Source: Pseudaeromonas sharmana
GTDB taxonomy: Bacteria > Pseudomonadota > Gammaproteobacteria > Enterobacterales > Aeromonadaceae
Assembly: GCF_042649925.1 (NCBI RefSeq)
Contig: NZ_JBHSAF010000014.1
Coordinates: 992,001-1,056,000, forward strand
Direction: 5' to 3'
Length of the DNA: 64,000 bases
Below the pieces are notes generated by a model. It saw only the letters and a list, made by a program, of their open reading frames with translations, made no database searches and was not told the origin of the DNA. A program made the translations under genes and the position numbers. Positions 16,584-23,772 of the stretch are shown piece after piece. The first letter of the stretch is position 1. Each line of letters opens with the position of its first letter.

Positions 16584-18470
16584 CTACTGGCCAGCGGCGG
16601 GGAAAGTGACCTGCCGCAGCAGGGTCCAGGCCATGGGAACCAACGGGCAAACGAACGGTTCACTGTGGCCACGATGACAGAATTCGGCCATCACGCTGCC
16701 GTTGCGCCACACCGCCGAACCACGCACCAGTAAACAGGCATCCAGGCCAGGTGCGGTCGGCAGGAAAAGCCGGTCATGAAAATTCGGCTCGGCGTAGACC
16801 CGTCCCCGCCTCTCTGACGCCGCCTGCTCCAGGCAGAACAGTTGCGGACCATACTGCACAAACCAGTTGCCCTGGCGATCCTGGCACTCCACTACCTGGG
16901 CGATGAATTCGATGGCTATCTCGTCACCGTCGGCCCACGCCTTGCTCAGTCGGATACGATCGGCAAGCGCCTCCACCTCGGCGCCGGGTGCCGAGACCCG
17001 CATCTCCTCGGCCCAGGCGGGTTTGCGCAGCGTGAGCACGCACGCCAGTTGCCGGTCAACGTCGATGGTCAGACGTACCTTGAAGTCCTGGGGATAGGCT
17101 GTGGTCTGCATGATCCGCAGCGTTGCGCCTTGCCATTCGGTCTCAAGCACGCTGGGGCCATACAAGGCCAGCGTGAACCCCTGCGGATCCTGCATCCAGG
17201 CACTGCGCAGGTAGGTGGGAAACACCCGGCCCGCGTTGGGGGTGCAGCAGACGGCGGCATCCTGATGCGCAGGAGAGTACTTGTAGCGCACCTGTTGCGT
17301 CGTCTTGTCACCTTCGTTGTGGCTCGGACCTGTGCCATCCAGCCGCAGACAGTTGTCCGTCTTGAGATAGGCCATCGAATGCCCTTCGCGGTGGCGGGCC
17401 CCCAAGGCGGCATTGAAGAATAGATGTTCAGCCCGGTCGCCCCAGGCCAGATCGCCGGTGTGTTGCAGCAGCAGGGTGTAGGAGTCCAGGAGCTCCTGGA
17501 TTGAGCAGTACTCATAACCCGTCCCGCTGGCATCGGCCCCCTCCGGGCTGATCCATTCATCCCCAATCGGGCCGCCGCTCGGCGTCAGGCAAGGCTCCAG
17601 CTTGGCCAAATAGCCAGTCAGGGCAAGATCAAGCTGCTGGCGAGCATCACCGCTGGCTGCGGACCGCGCCACCAACAGCGATCGCAGATGCTCATAGGTG
17701 TGCACCCCGTGGCCACAAAACCGATATTGCGGATCGAGCAGGTTGGACATCAGGATGTCCGTCTCGCTGGGTTGATGCAGGTTGTAGTCGCGGTAGAGAA
17801 ATGCGGCGTACTCCAGGTACTCCCGCTGCCCCGTCAGCTCCCAGAGCCGGTTGAAGAGATCGGTCGCCGCCAGCCCATGGGCGGCGCCGGCATAGGATGG
17901 GCCGGTATTGAAGGGCTGGGAGAGCCCCGCAGGCCAGACCCGCATCACCAGTCGGCAGGCGCGCTCCAGTGCCTCGAGCACACCGCGCTCCTGGCGCGCC
18001 TCGTACCAGGCGAGCAGCGAGCGGCCAAGGGTCGTCAAGGCCCACAGCTCGCCGTTCTCGCCTTGGGTCCTGAACCTGAGATCCGCTGCGTAGATGCCCA
18101 GATAGCCATCCGCATCCTGGTTGGACAATTGGCGTTGCACATAGGCGGCGGCTTTGGTCAGCGCCTCGGCATCCCCGACCAGAAGGCTTGTGCGCACGAA
18201 ACCATCCCACCAGTTCGACTGGGTCTCGCTGTTCCACCAGAGATACTGCACCTCCCAGTCGGCATCTTGGGCGACCGCCCCGACGTTTTTGGCCTTGACG
18301 GCCGTCGAGAGGCGGTCTTTGCCGTAGATGTCATCATGCACAATCAGATCAGGAACAATGCGGTCGAGTTGTCCGACATAGCCGGTTTTAAGTTCGCGCG
18401 ACATGGTATCGAGAAGCCATCCGCCAGGCTTGACCGCCCCAAAACTCAGCCACGCCAAGGTTCGATTCAT
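16584..18470 (-). CDS. Glycoside hydrolase family 127-like protein (DUF1680, beta-L-arabinofuranosidase type)
   Basis: This is a 628-residue protein with an alpha/alpha-barrel N-terminal part and beta-rich C-terminal part. The zinc-binding pattern of GH127 enzymes is visible: GYEYCSIQE (Glu about 320, Cys about 322) and AAVCCTPNAGR (Cys pair about 408-409). Known members cleave terminal beta-L-arabinofuranose with a cysteine nucleophile. NWWDGFVRTSLLVGD and DGYLGIYA are further family segments. No signal peptide is seen, so it should act in the cytoplasm on an imported sugar. No transporter or regulator is next to it. AGGAA precedes the ATG. Sugar specificity cannot be read from sequence; GH146 or related families are alternatives. 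Confidence 0.82.
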   Translation of the reverse strand: MNRTLAWLSFGAVKPGGWLLDTMSRELKTGYVGQLDRIVPDLIVHDDIYGKDRLSTAVKAKNVGAVAQDADWEVQYLWWNSETQSNWWDGFVRTSLLVGDAEALTKAAAYVQRQLSNQDADGYLGIYAADLRFRTQGENGELWALTTLGRSLLAWYEARQERGVLEALERACRLVMRVWPAGLSQPFNTGPSYAGAAHGLAATDLFNRLWELTGQREYLEYAAFLYRDYNLHQPSETDILMSNLLDPQYRFCGHGVHTYEHLRSLLVARSAASGDARQQLDLALTGYLAKLEPCLTPSGGPIGDEWISPEGADASGTGYEYCSIQELLDSYTLLLQHTGDLAWGDRAEHLFFNAALGARHREGHSMAYLKTDNCLRLDGTGPSHNEGDKTTQQVRYKYSPAHQDAAVCCTPNAGRVFPTYLRSAWMQDPQGFTLALYGPSVLETEWQGATLRIMQTTAYPQDFKVRLTIDVDRQLACVLTLRKPAWAEEMRVSAPGAEVEALADRIRLSKAWADGDEIAIEFIAQVVECQDRQGNWFVQYGPQLFCLEQAASERRGRVYAEPNFHDRLFLPTAPGLDACLLVRGSAVWRNGSVMAEFCHRGHSEPFVCPLVPMAWTLLRQVTFPAAGQ

Positions 18471-18664
18471 ACTGGTTCCTCCGGAATAGGAAACGCCTTA
18501 TCTGCTGCGCAATACGCCATTGCCGAGCTAGCCGACGCGGGTACGAGAACACCATATTGAGCACCGCGAACGCAGCTCCATTCTGCGGGCGGGATTTGAA
18601 ATGGTGACGTGCGGATGAGCGGGAATAAGCTTAACCCGCTGCCCGTAGGGGCATTCTAAACTGC

Positions 18665-19222
18665 TCAAAAATAGTGGATACCACTGCCGCCGCATTTAAA
18701 ACAGACCACAGAGGCGCCGCCTTTTTCAGCGCAGCGCTTGCACGGTAATTTGGCAAGACCAGATCCGGCACATTTAGGACAGCCTCGCGACGTCAAATTC
18801 GGTTCACCTGATGCTACCGACCGCTGGTAGACGCGCCCCGTTCCACTGCAGCGATGACATTTCGGGCGATAGACGCCAGAGCCATGACAGCTACGGCAAA
18901 TTTTTCGCACTTGCCCGGTACCGTGGCAGGTAAAACAGGTTCCAGATTTGCGCGAGCTAAATAGATTACGCGACCAGACATCCCACCTATTTTGATCACG
19001 CAAGGCGCGGGCACGATAATCTTCGCCACAATAGTAATAAATAATATTAATCACCAGCAGCAGCGGAACACCAAGACACAACGCCACCCATATGCTCTGC
19101 GTCAGCAGGCCAAGTAATCCACTGATCACCACCACCACCAGACTTAACGCATCACATTTATTTTTATCCTGAATCACCTGTTCAACCCCGAACATCACCG
19201 CAGCCAGACCGGCTGGCAGCAT
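18665..19222 (-). CDS. Membrane protein with DnaJ-type zinc-finger repeats
   Basis: This 185-residue protein has no named family that I know. After a short N-terminus, residues about 27-62 form two hydrophobic segments (LVVVVISGLLGLLTQ and VALCLGVPLLLVINII). The C-terminal half is a row of CxxCxGxG-type units like those of DnaJ: CFTCHGTG, CRSCHGSG, CHRCSGTG, CPKCAGSG and CFKCGGSG. There is no J domain, so it is not a DnaJ co-chaperone by itself. The likely arrangement is a membrane anchor with a cytoplasmic zinc-binding domain. It lies between the glycosidase and the inverted REP pair. Confidence 0.72.
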   Translation of the reverse strand: MLPAGLAAVMFGVEQVIQDKNKCDALSLVVVVISGLLGLLTQSIWVALCLGVPLLLVINIIYYYCGEDYRARALRDQNRWDVWSRNLFSSRKSGTCFTCHGTGQVRKICRSCHGSGVYRPKCHRCSGTGRVYQRSVASGEPNLTSRGCPKCAGSGLAKLPCKRCAEKGGASVVCFKCGGSGIHYF

Positions 19223-19253
19223 CGTTAAAAATTAATATCAACCGTGAAAGCAC

Positions 19254-19291
19254 GTAGGTTGGGCTGAATGAAATGAAGCCCAACGTTTACC
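19254..19291 (+). repeat. REP-like element, left arm of an inverted pair
   Basis: It begins GTAGGTTGGGCTGA and ends AAGCCCAACGTTTACC. It is internally palindromic (TTGGGCT with AGCCCAA) and is repeated in opposite orientation at 19376. This resembles the widespread GTAGGTTGGGCT REP class. Confidence 0.85.
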
Positions 19292-19375
19292 GCGGTTAAG
19301 TTCAATACCATAGGCCAACAGTAATCGTCGATTTAATAATCAGTAGTGTTAATTTATAAAAGCCGTTAGAGGCTC

Positions 19376-19412
19376 GGTAAACGTTGGGCTTCGCAAGCTC
19401 AGCCCAACCTAC
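19376..19412 (-). repeat. REP-like element, right arm of an inverted pair
   Basis: It begins GGTAAACGTTGGGCTT and ends CAGCCCAACCTAC, the reverse complement of the left arm apart from the central loop. Eighty-four bases separate the two arms, a BIME-like layout. It lies 70 bases beyond the 3' end of the ABC-3C ATPase gene. Confidence 0.85.
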
Positions 19413-19482
19413 GAGCTTTGGTTAACTTTTACTTAAATGGCGGCACGTAGTGCCGTCCAATTTCAAGCTTCTGTTATAAACG

Positions 19483-21180
19483 TTATATCTTAAAGAATTT
19501 GTTTTTTTCTGATAACTCTAAAATGACGTTATTATCAATAAATTTCTGAAAGATCTTGTTACTAATTTTATCGCTTAGCAATGCAACAATATATTGACCT
19601 TCGCTATTATTTGCCAGCTCAAAAATATCAAAAACTTGATTTACATCGACATCCTCAATGCTGTCATGTATGACAAAATTTGGACGTTTAAGATTTGTTT
19701 GATTAACGAAGTCAATATAAGCTAAATCAAATGCACTTAACTCACCTTTCTTTTTTCCGCCTGTTGGATTTGGAGAAAGATTAGCAATTTCATAACGACA
19801 TTTCTCATTTTCAATATCGAATTCTAGATCAAATACGTATCTTTCATCATAGAATTTTTTACTAAACTCGCCAAATGAATCATTAAATAACTCGATGTTT
19901 GAATTTAAAGATTCGGCTTTAATTGCGATATTGTTAACAATTAAACCTTTCAATCTTTCAAGCTCATTTATTTCATTTTTAGTTTCTTCGATTTTGAGCA
20001 ATGAAGAGTTAACATTCGCCACCTGTTCTTTTATTGATGTTAAATCATTGTATATTTGACTGATTGATTTTAATGTGTTTGGTTCTCTTATGTATTTAAA
20101 TATATTAGATTCACTGATGTGTAATTCATCTATGCTAACTTTGTATTTTTCAAGTTTATTCTTGTTTTTTTCTATTTCGAGTAGCAACAGATCTGTTTTA
20201 TTTTTAATCAGCTTGTTGTGAAATAGTGTCAACTCTTCGAAAGATCTCTTTAGTTGCGTGCTGATTGATACTCCTGCATCGTTGTATATTTCAGAAAGCT
20301 CTCTGCCATTAATGCTACTGGCTTTATTTTTAAGATTATCAATTGACTTTTGAATGAAATTTATCTTAGATTGAATAGTAGTATATGCGATAGTTAAATC
20401 ACTAATTTTACTTTGAATCTCTACTAGCTTTTTAACATCAGATTCTTGGCTATCTGTGAAATCAAAAGTATCAATTTTTCTCTGTAAAATAGCCTCTTCA
20501 TCTTTGAGAGGTTTGAGCATTTTTTGTAATGCGCTCTCTCTATGTGGATTTCTATAGGCAGCCAAATGTTTATTTTTAAGTTTAATCTTGTTATTAAAAT
20601 CAGCTTTTTCTTTTAGTAAATTTAAACCATCAAACCCAAAAAGATATAGATATAATTGATCATATACATCGGGGGTTGTGTTTACATGCAAAAATTTAAT
20701 GGTATTTTGCATTTTGTCATTTGTATTTCGGATAAACTTATGCGCTATATTTCTAACACTTGGTTTTTCAGAGTTTATACCAAAGATCAATTTCGACACA
20801 GATGCAGAGTAGGTTTTTTTATCTACTTCTTTTCCGTCTATATAAAAACGACACTTTTTTTGATTTGTTGTTAAATCACGACTTAGTGTGTATTCATTGT
20901 TGTCATAGCTTTTAAATAAGAGATGTATAACAATAGTATTATTTTCAATAAAACTTACCACTTCAGGAATATCTTTTTTAAATTCACTATCTTTATATAT
21001 ATCTTGTCCGTCTGACAAAAAGATATAATCTATAAGGCGTGAAAGGGTAGATTTACCAACACTGTTGCCAGTCTTATTTTGGGAGCTTGCTGAATTAAGA
21101 ATTAGATTAAGACCTTTCTTGAACTCTATTTCTCGTAAAATCTCTTTACCTTTTAATATTTGTAGCTTATTTAGTTGCAT
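19483..21180 (-). CDS. ABC-three-component system ATPase, DUF2326 protein
   Basis: This is an SMC/Rad50-like ATPase of about 565 residues, with head domains at the ends and a coiled coil between. Walker A is GNSVGKST at about residues 38-45. The coiled coil covers about 190-420 and is Lys/Glu/Asn-rich. The C-terminal DUF2326 part has PTGGKKKGELSAFDLAYIDF as the signature region and FVIHDSIEDVD as the Walker B-like segment. Start 21180 (MQLNKLQI) follows GAGGGA; 21201 is possible. It overlaps the preceding small gene by 14 bases. Base composition is about 30% G+C. ABC-3C systems are predicted conflict systems; the ATPase probably senses an invader-related nucleic-acid state and drives its partners (inference). 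Confidence 0.88.
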   Translation of the reverse strand: MQLNKLQILKGKEILREIEFKKGLNLILNSASSQNKTGNSVGKSTLSRLIDYIFLSDGQDIYKDSEFKKDIPEVVSFIENNTIVIHLLFKSYDNNEYTLSRDLTTNQKKCRFYIDGKEVDKKTYSASVSKLIFGINSEKPSVRNIAHKFIRNTNDKMQNTIKFLHVNTTPDVYDQLYLYLFGFDGLNLLKEKADFNNKIKLKNKHLAAYRNPHRESALQKMLKPLKDEEAILQRKIDTFDFTDSQESDVKKLVEIQSKISDLTIAYTTIQSKINFIQKSIDNLKNKASSINGRELSEIYNDAGVSISTQLKRSFEELTLFHNKLIKNKTDLLLLEIEKNKNKLEKYKVSIDELHISESNIFKYIREPNTLKSISQIYNDLTSIKEQVANVNSSLLKIEETKNEINELERLKGLIVNNIAIKAESLNSNIELFNDSFGEFSKKFYDERYVFDLEFDIENEKCRYEIANLSPNPTGGKKKGELSAFDLAYIDFVNQTNLKRPNFVIHDSIEDVDVNQVFDIFELANNSEGQYIVALLSDKISNKIFQKFIDNNVILELSEKNKFFKI

Positions 21181-21400
21181 ATTGTATATTCCCTCTGTCA
21201 TTCAGCTCTATCACTCCAATGACATAAAGCCAGTCTAATGTATACACAAAGACATCATAGGACAGATTAAACTCATTTTTTGTTATTTCGTATAATGAAG
21301 ATATTGATATATCTATATGAGTCATATCATTCATTATTAGTATAATGAATGCTCCGATATTAACGGGATTTATGGTTGGATCTGAGTCAATCGTTAACAT
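21167..21400 (-). CDS. ABC-three-component system middle component (type 6-like)
   Basis: This is a 77-residue protein with the shape of the small winged-helix-like middle components of ABC-3C systems: an N-terminal TINPVNIGAFIILIM and a C-terminal YTLDWLYVIGVIELNDRGNI. Similar components carry LYxLGxI followed by a short acidic turn. It presumably links the ATPase to the C-terminal-domain protein. The start at 21400 (MLTIDSD) has GGA upstream; a GTG at 21421 is an alternative. It overlaps the gene before and the gene after by about 14 bases each, so the set is tightly coupled. Confidence 0.75.
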   Translation of the reverse strand: MLTIDSDPTINPVNIGAFIILIMNDMTHIDISISSLYEITKNEFNLSYDVFVYTLDWLYVIGVIELNDRGNIQYATK

Positions 21401-21932
21401 TTGGTGTTTCCAATACGACACATTCTATAATTGAATAGCTTGTAATCAATGTAATACCATACTCAACATCTTCTTGATAAATTGCATCATCCAAAAGAAC
21501 AGATTTATTCAAGAAATTTCTTGTTTTATCGATCACGTCTTGAACAATATTATCAGAATTAACTCTAAGCTTATCCATGTTTACTGGTTTTGTTTCTATG
21601 TTAAATTTATCTAGAGATTCAAGATAAAATTGTTTCATCTGTCTTTTAAATTTCGTTGAGCCGTTCATGATTGCCAAATTCAACTCATGAATTGCACTTT
21701 CAATAAAAATGGCATTGTTGGTGTATTCAGAAATCACCCATTGGAATTTATTTAAATTATTATGCTTTATTTTTAAATCAATTTCTGCTGGATCTCTTTT
21801 TAAATTTATATTGCTCACACTATCAGCGGCTATTATTTCTATTAGCTTGCCAATAATACTTTGTCGTCTAATTGTTGTTTCATTATTTATTGATATGGGA
21901 GCCAGGTTATTGTCAAAAAATACGTCTCCCAT
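21387..21932 (-). CDS. ABC-three-component system C-terminal-domain protein
   Basis: This is a 181-residue protein. Its second half matches the ABC-3C C-terminal domain pattern: GSTKFKRQMKQFYLESLD, then VNSDNIVQDVIDKTRNFLN, then the end YSIIECVVLETP. In many systems this domain is fused behind an effector domain. Here only about 80 residues precede it, starting with FFDNNLAPISINN, so no enzymatic effector is fused. The ATG at 21932 follows GAGGGTG, and the stop of the small membrane gene lies 2 bases before it. It is AT-rich like the rest of the operon. Confidence 0.83.
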   Translation of the reverse strand: MGDVFFDNNLAPISINNETTIRRQSIIGKLIEIIAADSVSNINLKRDPAEIDLKIKHNNLNKFQWVISEYTNNAIFIESAIHELNLAIMNGSTKFKRQMKQFYLESLDKFNIETKPVNMDKLRVNSDNIVQDVIDKTRNFLNKSVLLDDAIYQEDVEYGITLITSYSIIECVVLETPNVND

Positions 21933-21934
21933 AA

Positions 21935-22201
21935 TCACCCTCTATTATCTATACTGATTGGTCCTGAATTATCTTTAAAGTATTGTGATTTTTCGCCTTG
22001 AACCACTTTTTCTTTAATCTCTATATTATCTGCATTGACTTGTTGCAATACTGATATTTCATTCTTTAGATTATTAATTTCTTTTGTCAGATTAGAGGAT
22101 CGAATAGATTGCGCGATAGCTATAGCGCCTGAAACAACAGTCATAAAATAGCCAATTGCTGAAACTATTGGATCTGATAGAAAATCTGAAATTACACTCA
22201 T
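21935..22201 (-). CDS. Small membrane and coiled-coil protein, first gene of the ABC-3C operon
   Basis: This 88-residue protein has one transmembrane segment at about residues 13-33 (AIGYFMTVVSGAIAIAQSI), then a coiled coil (LTKEINNLKNEISVLQQ). The tail reads EKSQYFKDNSGPISIDNRG. The tail motif is echoed at the start of the next protein (FFDNNLAPISINN), suggesting a common interaction strand. AGGAGG-type ribosome site GGAGG lies 7 bases before the ATG. I read it as the membrane-attached effector or anchor of the ABC-3C system; this role is inferred from position, not from a known domain. Confidence 0.68.
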   Translation of the reverse strand: MSVISDFLSDPIVSAIGYFMTVVSGAIAIAQSIRSSNLTKEINNLKNEISVLQQVNADNIEIKEKVVQGEKSQYFKDNSGPISIDNRG

Positions 22202-22667
22202 TTAAACCTCCATTATATGAGTTTGAGCAAAGTTTATAACAATCTTTTTTAAGCGGCTAAATGCCACCTATTCTGAATACTCTCGCCATATATCACGCAA
22301 ACGCTCGTCCAGATAACACTCCTATCCCGTTATTCCCGCACAGATTTATTCCAGCGGAGCGAGCTGGCGGAGGGATGGGCGGCCAAACCGCCGCCGAGCG
22401 CGTATCTGGACGCACTCGTGCCGTGACCGAGCGACGCTTGGCAAACATCATGGCTACCGCCCCTGACTTTGCGGCTGTCACAGTGCCGAGGGGGATGGCG
22501 GCGCGGCCTGTCAGCGCCAACAGGCGCCTTGCGCTTTTTGAGTCTCTAGGCTAGCGCAATCGTTTTGGCGGTGGAATGGCTTCGTTTGGCCAAGATCATG
22601 TTTTATTAAGTTTTTATTCAATAACACAGGTTCTAGGCGGATAAAGGCCAGCGCCCGCAAACAGAAG

Positions 22668-22917
22668 CCGGCCCGAGGCGTGCGCGGCACGCCTATCGCG
22701 AGCTGCGCTTGCTCCTACAAAGCAAACATCCTGGCTCGGTAAGCCTTGGGTGGCGCGCCGCGCTCAGCGCCAATCTACCCGAGCCGTAGCGGCGACACGC
22801 CGTCAACCGAAGGCCACCCCCCAGTGCGCGCCGTCTGCCGGGCCGAGCGGCGGTGGGCAATCCAGCGCCGCCACCACGCGAGCGCGGTCGACAACCGTCA
22901 CGCGATAAAAACAACAA
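22668..22917 (+). repeat. Long direct repeat, copy A
   Basis: It begins CCGGCCCGAGGCGTGCG. The core at 22688-22735 has CGCCTATCGCGAGCTGCGC and TTGCTCCTACAAAGCAAAC. It continues through AGCGGCGACACGCCG to a CGATAAAAACAACA end. The core resembles REP sequences of the TCGCGAGC...GCTCCTACA type. Copy B follows exactly 250 bases later. Confidence 0.88.
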
Positions 22918-23107
22918 CCGGCCCGAGGCGTGCGTGGCACGCCTATCGCGAGCTACGCTTGCTCCTACAAAGCAAACATCCTGGCGCGGTAAGCCTTGGG
23001 CTTCGCGCAACGCCCAGCGCCAACCTACGCGAGCCGTAGCGGCGACACGCCGTGTGCCGAAGGCCACGCCCCAGTGCGCGCCGTCTGCCGGGCCGAGCGG
23101 CGGTGGG
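22918..23107 (+). repeat. Long direct repeat, copy B
   Basis: It is the same unit as copy A, directly abutting it, with the core at 22938-22985 (one difference, AGCTACGC for AGCTGCGC). It ends at GAGCGGCGGTGGG, where unrelated sequence begins. Confidence 0.88.
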
Positions 23108-23364
23108 AACGAAGCCAGTGAGCCGTCAGGAGGACGGCGCAAGGGCGATTCACGCCAGGGACGGCGTGTAGCGCCCGGCCGGTGCAGATCCCACCGGAGC
23201 GAGGGGCTCTCCCGGCAGTTCGGCAGACACCCAAGGCCAGGGGTTGAGGGGGCATGGCCTTATGCCCCCTCACCGCCCCCGCCCAGCGGAGATCGGCCAG
23301 GCACGAAAGCCGGTCAAGGGCGGAACGGACGCCGCGAGAATCCTTGCGCAGCCCAGCGGCAGGC

Positions 23365-23586
23365 GGGCAATCCAGCGCCGCCGACACCACGCGAGCGCGG
23401 TCGACAACCGCCACGCGATAAAAACAACAGCCGGCCCGAGGCGTGCGCGGCACGCCTATCGCGAGCTGCGCTTGCTCCTACAAAGCAAACATCCTGGCTC
23501 GGTAAGCCTTGGGCGGCGCGCAACGCTCAGCGCCAACCTACGCGAGCCGTAGCGGCGACACGCCGTCAACCGAAGGCCACGCCCCA
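23365..23586 (+). repeat. Long direct repeat, copy C
   Basis: It starts with the downstream end of the unit (GGGCAATCCAGCGCCGCC), runs through CGATAAAAACAACAG at about 23416-23430, and then has a full upstream part with the core at 23451-23498. It is therefore in phase with a tandem array from which part was replaced by other sequence. Confidence 0.85.
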
Positions 23587-23651
23587 GCCCGGCACGCCTA
23601 TCGCGAGCTACGCTTGCTCCTACAAAGCAAACATCCTGGCACGGCCAGCGC
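23587..23651 (+). repeat. Long direct repeat, truncated copy D
   Basis: Only the 48-base core (23593-23640) and a few flanking bases remain. It abuts copy C, 115-180 bases before the trhP start. Confidence 0.85.
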
Positions 23652-23772
23652 CGGGCCCGCCGCTGCCCGGTCCGGCAAAACACTGGCATGCCGACTAGCT
23701 GCCGGCTACAATTCGCCGCCGGCCCCATCAGGTGGGGCCATCCTGACCTGAAATCAGACCAAGAGAATGACT

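Larger units (their letters stand above)
22202..23700. other. Gene-free block, 1.5 kb, G+C-rich, with long direct repeats
   Basis: No open frame here has a ribosome site or a recognisable protein. From 22202 to about 22260 the DNA is AT-rich and belongs to the ABC-3C operon promoter area. After that it becomes very G+C-rich. From 22668 on it consists mostly of four related repeats (listed separately) with about 250 unrelated bases between the second and third. It separates the ABC-3C operon from the conserved trhP gene. Confidence 0.8.

Noticed and set aside
22261..22554. 97-codon open frame on the plus strand
   Set aside because: No ribosome site, no recognisable family, Arg/Ala-rich composition typical of G+C-rich non-coding DNA.
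22668..23651. Considered as a CRISPR array or rRNA-like repeat
   Set aside because: Units are up to 250 bases and tandem, cores are 48 bases, and there are no short unique spacers or cas genes.
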